DNA from: Petaurus breviceps papuanus
Lineage: Eukaryota; Chordata; Mammalia; Diprotodontia; Petauridae
Length of the DNA stretch: 64,000 nt
NCBI GenBank assembly: GCA_028583685.1
Contig: JAMXIF010000048.1
Span: forward strand, 19,574,108 to 19,638,107
Reading direction: 5' to 3'
The position numbers and the translations under genes are program-made. Shown here piece by piece: positions 54,588 to 64,000 of this stretch. A model generated the notes under the pieces. The model was not told where the DNA came from, did no database searches, and saw only the letters and a program-made list of their open reading frames with translations. Each line of letters starts with the position of its first letter. Positions within the stretch are counted from its first letter, which is position 1.

Positions 54588-54744
54588 GGGGCAGCCAGGT
54601 AGCACAGCCAGTAAGAGCACTGGCTCCAGTGTCTTGGGATGACTTGGGGAGGATCGAATCCGGGCTCTGATGCTTAGCACCCACCCAGAAATAACTGGCC
54701 TTGTAACCTTGAGCAAGTTACATGACCCCAATTGCTTTAAAAAA
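54588..54744 (+). mobile_element. tRNA-like SINE, A-tailed (subfamily II)
   Basis: GGGGCAGCCAGGTAGCACAGCC, B-box-like GAGGATCGAATCC, ACCCAGAAATAACTGG and CCCCAATTGC, then A-run. Perfect 13-bp TSDs (AAATTCATGGCTT) lie at 54575-54587 and 54745-54757. Confidence 0.95.
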
Positions 54745-54757
54745 AAATTCATGGCTT

Positions 54758-55439
54758 CTCCTACCCATGGATACAGTCAGGCATCATCTAGGCCATTTCA
54801 CTTTAAAGGGGATATGAGGAACTGGAGAAGGGCACAAGGAGAGCAGCTACAGTGATCACAGAGATGGAATCAGGCTGAGGGGGCAGTCATCCAAGAACAG
54901 AGTCAAGTGATATAGAAAGATAAGGGCAAAGGGAGATAAGATTAAAGTCTATAAGATCACAAGGGACAGGCAAAGAAAGCACCAACTTGTTTACCAAACC
55001 CTGGAAATTTAAGGGATGAGGGTCAGGAGGGTTCTCTTTAAGAAAGAACAAAAATTAATAATAGCTGCCATGTAGTTAGCAAATTCTTAAGTTTTTTAAA
55101 AATACTTTACATACATTATCACATTCAACCTACTGATTTCCCTTGTGGCCTACTACACAGCTTCTATGGAGAGCCTCAGATTCTTTGGCCAGTCTACCCA
55201 GAATCTTTCTTGGGTGAGCATGTATGGTTGTTGTGGAAAATCTAAACAACTTCTGTACCTATAGAGGTTCTGTGCAGACTCTTTGGTGAGTGGGTCTGTC
55301 TTCTACTGGGATCTATGCTGCATCTCTGGCTATGTGCTAGGAAATATATACAGATATGATGACACCCTTAATCTTATTACCAACCATAGCAGGTTCCCCT
55401 TCCAAGATGAACTCAGAAATTCCTTTATTGGATCATAAC
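54758..55439. other. PEPD intron with a MIR fragment
   Basis: A reverse MIR end lies at about 55050-55135 (ATAATAGCTGCCATGTAG, AATACTTTACATACATTATC). The rest is unrecognised. Confidence 0.5.
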
Positions 55440-56530
55440 TTTCTATCAATCCACCTTCTCTATGCCTAATCTCCTTGAACCAGGATTCTCTGTCCTCCAT
55501 TACTCTGTGGTCTCCCAGGCCTTCACTCCTGCTCTGGTTTTACTTTACTCTCTTCCCAAACTCAATCCTTTAGTCAAGGATCAAGGCAATTTAGTCACTT
55601 TAGTTAAAACCCTTGCTCCCTGTCCTGCTGCCACTCACACCTCACCAACACCAGAGTCTGGATTATTGTCACCATGTGTTCCTATTCACATGCTGCAAAA
55701 CAGCAATTGGGCTGCCTGGGTCCACTAAGAATTTATGTTATCAAATCTGAACTAAGCCCTCAATGAAGCAAGGCAATCCTTTCATTTCTACCCAACTGAT
55801 TCTCCATCCTGCTCTTAAAGTACCTATTCCAAACCTTATCACACACCCTTGAGCCTTCCAGATCATCTCTTCCCCTACCCTTACAGCCTAGGACCTCACC
55901 TGAAAAAAGGAGAGACCATTTGCTGTAAGTTAACTTCTTTCCCTCTCTCTACACCTCACAAAATATTGTGCCCCATTCTTTGTTTCTTGACTCCATTCTC
56001 TGACAAAAGAGTGGCCCTTCTTTCCAGCAAAGCCAGTCTTTCTCTGTGTACCCTTAATCTCATCCTCTCCCACCTTTTCTAGCTCCCTCAACCCCCCTTT
56101 CTTCCCTATCTTCAATCTCTCCCTATCTACTAGCTCATTTATGCCTACAAACATACCTAAATCTTCCTCATCTTAAAAAAAAAATCCTCTCTAGAATCTT
56201 CTTGTTGTTCAGACATTTTTCAATTGTGCCTTACTCCTTGTGACCCCATTTGAGGTTTTCTTGGCAGAGATTTGGAGTCTGTCATTTCCTTCTCCAGCTC
56301 ATTTTACAAATGAGGAAATTGAGGCAAAGTCAAGTGACTTGCCAGGGTCACACAACTAACATCTGAGGCTAGACTTGAACTCAGGTCTGTCTTCTTGACA
56401 CCAGGCCTGGTGCTGTATTCACTGCCCTCTAGAACAGACCATCCCCTAAAGCTATCACCCTGCATCTCTCCTACCTTTCTCAACCAAACTCATAGAAAAA
56501 AAATATTTTCTGCCTCTAATTCCTCTTATT
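55440..56530 (+). mobile_element. L2 LINE ORF2 fragment, sense, split by a SINE
   Basis: Pyrimidine-rich L2 ORF2 text ending AATCTTCCTCATCTTAAAAAAAAAATCC. This is the position of the conserved SPILKKPSLDP stretch of L2 reverse transcriptase. After the SINE it continues with CTAAAGCTATCACCCTGCATC and ACCAAACTCATAG, matching SYRPISLLPFLAKLLE. The start is uncertain. Confidence 0.72.
56197..56426 (-). mobile_element. tRNA-like SINE with RTE/BovB-like 3' extension
   Basis: Reverse order: TTGTTGTTCAGAC, TGTGACCCCATTTGAGGTTTTC, CCTTCTCCAGCTCATTTTAC, GAACTCAGGTCTGTC. Eight-bp TSDs (CTCTAGAA) lie at 56189-56196 and 56427-56434. Confidence 0.9.
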
Positions 56531-56534
56531 CATT

Positions 56535-57735
56535 CATTCAGTCAATAAACATTTATTAAGAGCCTGCTATGTGGCAGGCACTGAGCTAAACCCTGGGGAT
56601 ACAAAAAGAGACAAAAGAGAGTCCCTGCCCTCAAGGAGCTTACAATCTAATGGGAGAGCCTACAAGCAAACAAATATGTACCAAAAGCTATACAAAGAAT
56701 ATGTGACAGAGGAGTGGCTAGGTGGCACAGTGAGTAGAGCGCTGGCCCCGGAGTCAGGAGGACCTGAGTTCGTATCTGACTTCAGACACTTAACACACAC
56801 ACACACACAAAACCTAGCCGTATGACCTTGGGCAAGTTACTTAACCCCAAATGTCCTCCAAAAAGAAAAAAAAAAGAATGTGTGACAGGGAATAAATGTT
56901 TAAGAAGACTGGAAAGGTGGGAGAAGGAGGGGAAGTGGAAGGGTAGGTTATGAAAGGCCTGGAATGCCAAACAGAGGATTCTGTATTTGATCCTTGGAGA
57001 TGACAGGCAGTCACTGGAGTTTATTGGGTAGGAGAATGACACGCTTGGGCCTGCACTTCAGGAAAATCACTTTGGTGACTGAACAGAAGATGTCCTGGAA
57101 TGGAGAGAGACTTGAGGCAAGCAGATCCACCAACTGGCTAATGCAAAAGTCCAAGAATGAGTTGAAAAGGGCCTGTATGAGGGTGGTAGCAGTATCATAA
57201 GAGAGAATATGCTCAGAAGAGAGCATATTTAAGAAACACTGAAAAGGCCTTGGCAACAGATTTCCTAGATTTCCAGTGTGGGGAACCAGGAGAATGGTGT
57301 TGCCTTTTACAGTAATAGGGAAGGTAGGAAAGGGGAAAAGATAATGAGTTCAGCTTTGGACAGGTTGAGTTTTAAGTGTCTACTGGATATCCAGTCTGAG
57401 ATATCTGAAAAGCAGTTGGACATGTGAGACTGGAGAGAAGTTAGGGCAGGATAGGTAGATTTGAGAATCACCAAATTAACAACTATATATGCCAATTCCT
57501 TAGAGATGGTCATTAAGTTCATAGAAACTGATGAGATCACCAAGTGAAGTAGTATAGAGGAAGAAGAGGGCACTGGACAGAACCCTGTGGGGACATCTAT
57601 GGTTACAGGGCATGACCTGGAGGAGGATCCAGCAAAGGAGACCAAGAAGGATCCATATTAAAGGTAGGAGGAAAGAATAGTGTCCTAAAAACCTAGAGAA
57701 AAGAGAATATCAAGCAGATGAGAATGATCGACATT
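56535..57735 (-). mobile_element. L2 LINE 3' UTR and ORF2 end, antisense, split by a SINE
   Basis: Opens with ATTCAGTCAATAAACATTTATT, CTATGTGGCAGGCACTGAGC and CAAGGAGCTTACAATC. It continues past the SINE through the 3' region into ORF2. On the minus strand, 57360-57460 reads CFSDISDWISSRHLKLNLSK then AELIIF, a hallmark of the L2 reverse-transcriptase C-terminus. The best preserved L2 copy in the window, but a dead relic. Confidence 0.9.
56710..56872 (+). mobile_element. Marsupial tRNA-like SINE, A-tailed (subfamily I)
   Basis: GTGGCTAGGTGGCACAGTGAG to CAAATGTCCTCC with A-rich tail and an internal AC repeat after CTTAAC. TSDs of 16 bp with one mismatch (AAAGAATATGTGACAG / AAAGAATGTGTGACAG) lie at 56694 and 56873. 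Confidence 0.95.
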
Positions 57736-57737
57736 TT

Positions 57738-57893
57738 TTTTGGTGGTTTTCTTTTTTTTGGAGGGCAATTGGGGTTAAGTGACTTGCCCAGGTCACACGG
57801 CTAGTTTTTGTGTTAAGTGGCTGAGGCTGGATTTGAACTCAGGTCCTCCTGACTCCAGAGCCAGTGCTCTATTGTGTGCTACCTAGCTGCCCT
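57738..57893 (-). mobile_element. Marsupial tRNA-like SINE, A-tailed (subfamily I)
   Basis: T-rich start, AATTGGGGTTAAGTGACTTGCCC, GGATTTGAACTCAGG and GCTACCTAGCTGCCC. It lies exactly at the junction of antisense and sense L2 copies. Confidence 0.92.
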
Positions 57894-58545
57894 TCTCTCC
57901 TCTCTTAATAACTTTTATCAGCTCACATGAGTTTAGTGATCACATCAATGCTGATGATTCTCAGATCTCTTTATCTAGCCCCCTGGCAGCTCTCCTGAGC
58001 TCCAGTCACATTCACTGTCTAGAGGACATTTTAAACTGTATGTCTCATAGGCATCTCAAACTCAAAAAATCAAAACCAGAACTCATTATCTCCCCCCAAA
58101 ACTATGCCTCTTCCAAATTTTCCTGCTTCTATCCAAAGCACCCCACTACCCTTCCAGTCACCCAGTTCACAATCCTGTCATTCTCTATTCCCACATCTCA
58201 AATCTGTTGCCAAATCTTGTCATTTGTATTCCCACAACTTTTCTCTAATCCATCCCTTGTGTCAGCTAAAAATAGGACATTAGGTCCTCACTCCTTGCCT
58301 AGGCTCCTTGCCATAGCCTCCCACTCAGCTTCAAGTCTTCATTTCCACCAATCCATCTTCCAACAACTGCCAGAGTGACTTTCCTAAAATGTGGATCTGC
58401 CCATGTCATTCTCTTTCTCAAGAAATTTGAGTGGCTCCTCATTACCTCAAGAATCAAACATATACTTCCCTGTTTGACATTTAAAGATCTTCAAAACTTG
58501 CTTTTCAAGCTTATTACCCATTACTCTGCTATATGTGCCCTAGAG
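57894..58545 (+). mobile_element. L2 LINE ORF2 end and 3' region, sense
   Basis: A frame near 57940 reads INADDSQIS, the L2 YADDSQIYIS active-site region (weakened). At about 58050 MSHRHLKLKKSKPELII matches STRHLKLNMSKTELII. It continues into the 3' region (CAACTGCCAGAGTGACTTTCC, ATGTCATTCTCTTTCTCAAG). Confidence 0.85.
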
Positions 58546-58555
58546 CCCAGCCAGA

Positions 58556-58750
58556 TGGGCCTTCGGATCTCAGGACCACACGTCTGGAGCTGGAAGGGCT
58601 CTCAGAGGTCATCTGGTCCAAACCCCTCCTGCTACCAATGAGATGGAGGCTCTGGCAGGTAAAGACACTCACCAGTGCTAGACGTGGCATTTGATCCCAG
58701 GTTCTCTGACTCTAGAGATAGCTCTTTCCACTGGGCCATGCTGCCTCCTG
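58556..58750 (-). repeat. MIR/Ther-group SINE
   Basis: GGAGCTGGAAGGGCTCTCAGAGGTCATC, TGGTCCAAACCCC, TTGATCCCAGGTTCTCTGACTC, CTCTTTCCACTGGGCCATGCTGCC. Nearly full length. Confidence 0.82.
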
Positions 58751-58889
58751 ATGGCATTCTATCTCCCATCTAGGAGGTTCTGCAGTGGCTCTCCTGCATG
58801 ACTGGCAGGCACTTCCTCCCAATTTACTGATTTTTCCAGCTATTAGCCCATTTTCCCCAAAACTATACTGAAACTATTAAATAGTTAAT

Positions 58890-59180
58890 TAGGTTGTCTC
58901 TCCTCAATAAACCATAAGATAGTCCAAGGCAGGGAGAACACCATTTTTTACTCTGTGTTCTCAGCAGGTAGCACAGTGCCTGGCACACAGCAGGTACTTA
59001 ATAAATGCTTAACTGAGTCTCACAACAAGCCAGTAAGGTAGATACAAAACATATTATAATTACCATTTTACTTTGAAATTAAAGAAACTGAAGTTCAAAG
59101 AGTTGCCCAGAATCATGTAACTAGTCAATTTGAAAGACAGGATTTGAACATGGACTCACCTGATGCTAAGTCCTTTTTCA
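58890..59180. repeat. L2 3' end (sense) followed by MIR (antisense)
   Basis: TAGCACAGTGCCTGGCACACAGCAGG and TTAATAAATGCTTAACTGA, then CTCACAACAAGCCAGTAAGGTAG and GTTGCCCAGAATCATGTAACTAG. Confidence 0.85.
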
Positions 59181-60414
59181 TGCGTAAGCATTGAATTCAT
59201 ACCCCCTTAAATGTTATAGCCTGAAAATATAAGCAGGTTCCAAAAGGCTTAGATTAATTCATGGGCAACAAATCCATGAGGAGTTTCTAAGGGAAACTGG
59301 GATATCTGGTGGTATGTCCTTCACCTCTGAAGTGACAAAAGGTAAGAACGCAACGTCTCCTACACTGACCAGGAACTCATGTCAGATAATAGATTCTTGT
59401 GCTCAGTGGCCCATGGGGCTGACCCCGGCCTTCTGTTCTGTTACTGTGGTTGTTAAGAGGTCAGCCATGGGAATCTAGCTACAGGCTTTTGGGTTTTAAA
59501 GAATGTCTATCTAATAAATGCAAAGGTTAAGTGGCCAAGGTCCCATGGCTGGAGAGTAACAGAACAAAGACTAGAACTCAGGTCTCTAATGATTTAATAC
59601 AGGTTTCTTTCTCAGACTGCATCCCCTAGGACCAATGCTAACAGAAAACAGGGCAGTCAGAATAAGTGAAATTGTCACTTTAGACAAACAATGACGCCCT
59701 CCTCCTACACTTTACCTTTTGTTCTCCTGATAGAACAGTTGGCCTGAGTTTCCCCCTTTTCTCTGTCCCAACAAGGGACAACATCCAAGGTATAAAACAC
59801 AAGTACAGGATATCTAGGTAACCTAAGGCCAGATAACTGGGGTTGAGGGAAGGAAAAAGGCAGAGCACCTTTTAGAAGACAGAAGGCAGCTGAGGCTAAC
59901 CCAAGGTTACATAACCAAGGCTGCCTTCTGTGGGTCTCTGCTTTTTTCCATCCCCTCACTGTCGAGACAAGTTTCAGGGAGCTTTATTGACTTTTATAAT
60001 CAAGGATCCCTATTTCTAAGGTAAGAATCAGGGCCCATACTGGCCAGTGAGAAGGCCAGTCCTTAAATCCTCAGCTCCTAAGCTATGACCTAGAGCACAA
60101 TAAACAGGGTTACACAGCTTGGCCTGTTTTCAGCATCAAATTATAGCAATATGAGAACTTCTGAAATATGAAGGACAACTAGGCCTGAATAGCATACAAC
60201 ATCCTTTCTTTCCAGGTACCATCTCCTCACCCTGAAATAAACCCATTTAAACCAACACTAAGAGACAGTCCAATGACCAGCACTCCCCATGGAGACATAT
60301 GGATCCTCTCTGACACAAGCCCCCATTTTTCACATGAAATGCAGGCTGTCAGCTAAAATGTAATACTTGGCAAAGGGGGAGGGACAGTCCAGGGTTACAG
60401 AATTTAGCCCACCG
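59181..60414. other. PEPD intron, mostly unrecognised
   Basis: A MIR-like fragment lies at about 59510-59590 (AAGGTCCCATGGCTGGAGAG). Otherwise no repeats. Minus-strand frames at 59680-59960 have no recognised family. Confidence 0.45.
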
Positions 60415-60850
60415 TAACAGTAACAACTCATTTGTATGGCACTTTATGTTTATAAGCACTTTACAGACATTATCTTATATAACCTTCATAGAAGCCCTGG
60501 TCATGGTCCAATGGACAGAACCCTTGATTTGTAATCAGAGGACCTGAGTTTGAATCCTGCCTTGGGTACTTTCTATCTGTGTGACCTTCAAGAAGTCACT
60601 TATAACTTCTTTGTGGAAAATGTATAAAATGAAGGGGTGGGAATAAATGACCTCTGAGGTCCCTTCAAGCTCTATTATCCCTTGACAGACAATGAAAGTA
60701 TATTATAGATAAAGTGTTTTATCTTCATTTTATAGAAGAAACCAAGAAATAGAGATATAACATGACCAGTCCAATGTCACAAACAGTAACAGCTAGGCAC
60801 AACCAGGATTAACCCCAGGTCTCTTAACTGACCCCACTAAACCATTCTGA
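60415..60850. repeat. Several MIR-type pieces
   Basis: A reverse head at 60420-60500 (TTTGTATGGCACTTTATG, CATTATCTTATATAACC), a sense copy at 60500-60690 (TCAGAGGACCTGAGTTTGAATCC, GGGAATAAATGACCTCTGAGG), and a reverse core at 60715-60845. Confidence 0.78.
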
Positions 60851-61259
60851 TTGGGGAGTATGTCACTTGGCCCACTATGGATGGGCCCCAGGGATGCTTC
60901 ACATCCTGCTCAAGTCAGTTCTTGCCATTCATCCAGGAACAGCTCAGGAGACCTTGTCCTGGGGGTCTGAACTTTCTCTGTTCTTGAACTTCAGCCCTGT
61001 AGAACTCAATGTCCACACAAGTGAATGTGTCTCATGGCTCCCTACATCCAGGCAGTCCCAGTCATGCTTAATAATCCACCCTAGCACTCTGGCCATCCAC
61101 CTTTCCACTGTATCCTCTCACCCTGCTGGCTTTATAAATCTGGAAGGTGTATTGCCATTACTACTGAAAGGCAACATCAACTGCTTGTGGCTCTACTAAC
61201 CATCCCTGCGGCTTCCCAAACCAAAACATCCCTACCTGGCAACCACTCCCTGATACGGG
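60851..61259. other. PEPD intron, nothing recognised
   Basis: A 110-codon frame at 60867-61199 has no recognised family, signal or splice context and is treated as chance. Confidence 0.45.
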
Positions 61260-61400
61260 GGTTCTTCACCTACTACAATATAAGACCTTGAAAGGTAGGG
61301 ACTGTCTTTGCTCTTGTATTTATATTCCCAGAGATAAGCACAGTGCTTAGCACATGGCAGGTGTTTAATAAATGTTTATTCATTCATTTACTGTACCTGT
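61260..61400 (+). mobile_element. L2 3' end, sense
   Basis: ATATAAGACCTTGAAAGGTAGGGAC, GATAAGCACAGTGCTTAGCACATGGCAGG and TTTAATAAATGTTTATTCATTC. Confidence 0.88.
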
Positions 61401-61429
61401 GTGAAAGGGCATTCAAAAAAGACAGTTTT

Positions 61430-61735
61430 CACAAATTACTGATTCCCAAGAAAACAATATACATAACGACTACAATAATGCAAACTAAAAGATCATAAAT
61501 AAAATAATAAAAACCCCAAATTGAACAATGAAATTATAACAACCAATCTTGGTCCCCAAAAAGAATGAAGAAAATGCAAATGCACTTCCTTCCCTTTGAT
61601 GTGATGGTTAATTTTGTGGAATTTGTTTTAGTCTTCGTTGTGGGGATGACTTGCTGGGTAGGGGAAGGAGAAGGGATATATTTAGAAATGACAATAAGGT
61701 AAAAACAAAAGATATCAATAAAAATACTTTTAAGC
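61430..61735 (+). mobile_element. L1 LINE 3' UTR fragment (marsupial type)
   Basis: AATTACTGATTCCCAAGAAAACAATATAC resembles the marsupial L1 text around AGCAGAACCAGGAGAACA. It ends with GGGGAAGGAGAAGGGATATA and AAAACAAAAGATATCAATAAAAAT. Confidence 0.75.
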
Positions 61736-61910
61736 CCCACAAGGTAATGGTTCCTTGGTGTACATGGGAAATAAGGAGAAAACAAGGAGAAAACTAGGAG
61801 AAAATAAAATCCTTCATTCATGGCCACCCTGCTCTCCTGTTCTCACATGATCCTTCATTGACTCACACAGCTTGATCCCAACACAAGGCTACATATATTA
61901 AAGGAGCTTA

Positions 61911-62039
<129 letters not shown>

Positions 62040-62154
62040 CTAGGGTGAGAAATGAGGACAGAAGGTCAGTTACCCAGTGATCCAGCCCAGACCAATGCAC
62101 AAGCACATCGCAACAAGAACTAGCTTAGTGTTATGCTGAACACATTCAACAGCC

Positions 62155-62575
62155 AACAGACTATTAAGAGCTAGTAGGGACTTTAGAAACCATCGAGTTG
62201 GACACTCTCATTTTAAAATCAGTCAATAAGCATTAAGCATGTTCTATATGTCAGGGACTGTGTGAGGGTCTGGGGACCCCAGCATGGAGCATGAAATGAC
62301 CACTACTTGAAACAAACTCACATTCTGTCTGGATCCCAGAGAGACCAAGCACCTTATAGAAAGTTCTAGAACTAGGTATTATGACTCCCACACAGTCCAC
62401 TCTTGTCACCCTCTCCAATGCCTACCCAAGGCCTACTTCAAGTTCCCTCTTCATGAAGCCTTCCCTAATGAACATTGCCTTAAGGGATGACTCTTCCCTT
62501 TGAAAATCCTCTAGTCTGTACTATACATTTAACTGTCCTCTAGCATCTAAACTGATACCTTTAATAACCATGGTA
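62155..62575. mobile_element. L2 3' ends, antisense then sense
   Basis: Antisense at about 62215-62345 (GTCAATAAGCATTAAGCATG, ATGTCAGGGACTGTG). Sense 3' text at about 62390-62570 (CTTCATGAAGCCTTCCCTAATG). Confidence 0.68.
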
Positions 62576-62614
62576 TTTTTTGTGTGTTTTTAGGCCCTGG
62601 AAGAACAAAAAAAA

Positions 62615-62775
62615 AATAAGTAACAGCTGACATTTAAATAACAACTCTTGAGGTTTGCAAAGCACTTTCTACACATCATCTATACCCAGATTTGTCACTA
62701 ACTCTGTGTGATTTTGAATAAGTGACTTGACTTCTCTGATCCTGATTTTCCCATATCCATAAAATAAAGGGGTTC
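62615..62775. repeat. MIR-type SINE pieces
   Basis: A reverse end (TAACAGCTGACATTTAAATAAC, GAGGTTTGCAAAGCAC), then a sense part (ACTAACTCTGTGTGATTTTG, AAATAAAGGGGTTCAATGATC). Confidence 0.72.
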
Positions 62776-62784
62776 AATGATCTC

Positions 62785-63155
62785 TCACATGAGCTAGTGC
62801 AAAGTAAATAGAGCCAGGAAAATAACTCAAAATGCACAATGAAAACGATATAAATGGGAAGAACAGTATCAAAAATAGAAACAATGCTGTATAATAACAG
62901 CCAAGAGAAGAGGTGAGGAAATGCAGCTCGTCTCCTCTTTGCAGAGGCTCAGGATATGATGGCAGTAGAACAAGGTATGTACTGACAGCCACTGACTGCT
63001 GGGCTGGTTAGTTTTTCTAAGCTGCTTTTCCCCCTTTTTCTTTTTTCTTTTTTACTGTGAGGGCTGGTTCCCTGGGTAGGGGAAGGCAAGGAGTATATTT
63101 GTTAATGAAGGTGACATAAAAATAAAACATGTCAATAAAAAAAATTTTTGAAGAC
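62785..63155 (+). mobile_element. L1 LINE 3' UTR fragment (marsupial type)
   Basis: AAATAGAGCCAGGAAAATAAC, ATAATAACAGCCAAGAGAAG and GGGTAGGGGAAGGCAAGGAG, ending in ATGTCAATAAAAAAAATTTTT. Same subfamily as 61430-61735. Confidence 0.78.
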
Positions 63156-63194
63156 TAATCTTGAGGGAAGGGATTATTTTGTTTTTAATTTTGT

Positions 63195-63480
63195 ATTTAA
63201 TAATAACAACAATAATAGCTACCAATTAAAAAGCACTTTAAGGATTACAAAGCATTTTACAAATATTATCTCATTTTATCCTCACAACAACTCTGGAAGG
63301 TAGGTGGTATTATTGTTCCCACTTGGCAGATGAGGAAACTGAAGCAAAGAGCTTAAGTGACTTGCCTAGCACCACACAACTATTAAGTATCAGAAGTAGG
63401 ATTAGAACTCAGGTCTTTCTGACTCTAGGCCCAGAGCTCTATCCACTACATAATTGTTTCGCACATAGTAGGCACACAAT
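63195..63480 (-). repeat. MIR-type SINE, full length, with an L2-like end
   Basis: TAATAGCTACCAATTAAAAAGCAC, CTCACAACAACTCTGGAAGGTAGG, GATGAGGAAACTGAAGC, CCACACAACTATTAAGTATCAG, CCCAGAGCTCTATCCACTAC. Confidence 0.88.
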
Positions 63481-63937
63481 AGATGTTTGCAGAGCTGCTA
63501 AACTAGTCTATCAGACCAAGGGGTAGGTCTTATTCCTCATCATCTTTCCCAAAGAATACCTAATCTCAGGGCCTCACACTGGGCATCAGTAAACCTTTTT
63601 TGGCTTGTATACATGAAACTATGCTCATAGAACAAGCATTTTTTCTACATAAATCTTTGCCATCTGTCTCCAATCCCCATCAAAATCACCAGCAACAGGA
63701 GTCCTCATAGCTTTTGGTCATAAATGCTAGGGGAATAAACATTTTTAAAGTATAAATATAGGGGAGGTTCTGATTTAAGATAACTTTTGCATATCATCAG
63801 TAAGCGTATGCTCAGTTGAAAATAAGACAAAAATAAAAAATTGGAAAGAATATAAAATTTGTGCTAGAGTCAATAATATTTTTTTCCTTTAAATTAATTT
63901 ATTTAATTTTATTTTTCAACATTCACTTCCATAAGCT

Positions 63938-64000
63938 TTTTTTTTTTTAAGCAATTGGGGTTAAGTAACTTGCTCAAGGTTACATGGCCAGGTGTTTCTG
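63938..64000 (-). mobile_element. tRNA-like SINE (subfamily II), cut by the window end
   Basis: T-run, AAGCAATTGGGGTTAAGTAACTTGC and CCAGGTGTTTCTG match the reverse of the subfamily II 3' half seen at 38156. The 5' part lies beyond 64000. The stretch 63481-63937 is AT-rich unrecognised intron. Confidence 0.92.

Noticed and set aside
57307-57645. 112-codon minus-strand frame as a host gene
   Set aside because: The protein text is the C-terminal part of L2 reverse transcriptase, so this is a LINE relic rather than a host gene.
6132-57893. Regularly recurring 160-bp units as CRISPR or satellite
   Set aside because: The units are dispersed, in both orientations, each with its own target duplication and A-tail. 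They are SINEs.
62040-64000. Preceding PEPD exon (human residues up to about 67)
   Set aside because: I looked for reverse-strand text encoding RYCTDTGVLFRQ and neighbours and found only MIR, L1 and SINE sequence.

Overview
This is nuclear DNA from a mammal, almost certainly a marsupial. The window holds many copies of a tRNA-like SINE typical of marsupials, marsupial-type L1 3' ends, and very many old L2 and MIR/CORE-SINE copies. The short A-tailed form of the SINE suggests an Australian marsupial, but that is inference. There are no bacterial features, operons or CRISPR arrays. Two 10-base N runs are assembly gaps.

The window lies inside one host gene, PEPD (prolidase, Xaa-Pro dipeptidase), on the minus strand. 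Five consecutive coding exons are present: 61912-62039, 25493-25556, 18708-18755, 16727-16788 and 735-779. All have AG/GT splice borders and their phases match. Together they encode about 115 residues of the N-terminal domain, matching roughly human residues 68-183. The start of the gene lies beyond position 64000 and the metal-binding catalytic exons lie before position 1. The four complete introns are about 36.4, 6.7, 1.9 and 15.9 kb. No other host gene was found.

The introns are mostly layered repeats. L2 LINE fragments occur in both orientations, several still readable as ORF2. MIR-type SINEs are common, and younger tRNA-like SINEs with clear target-site duplications (TSDs) sit inside them. 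Three marsupial L1 3' ends, a 65-bp mariner-like MITE, hAT-type palindromic MITEs, a full-length 7SL RNA retropseudogene, and one convincing plus three weaker LTR fossils are also present. Repeat-poor stretches (about 16.9-18.1, 18.8-20.3, 43.1-46.4 and 52.3-53.5 kb) are the best places to look for conserved regulatory DNA.

I found no new biological system. The most unusual structures are two recent-looking inverted duplications inside introns. One has 137-bp arms about 98% identical and 2.0 kb apart. The other has arms of about 230 bp, roughly 93% identical, with a 381-bp spacer. Neither is explained by a repeat family I recognise.
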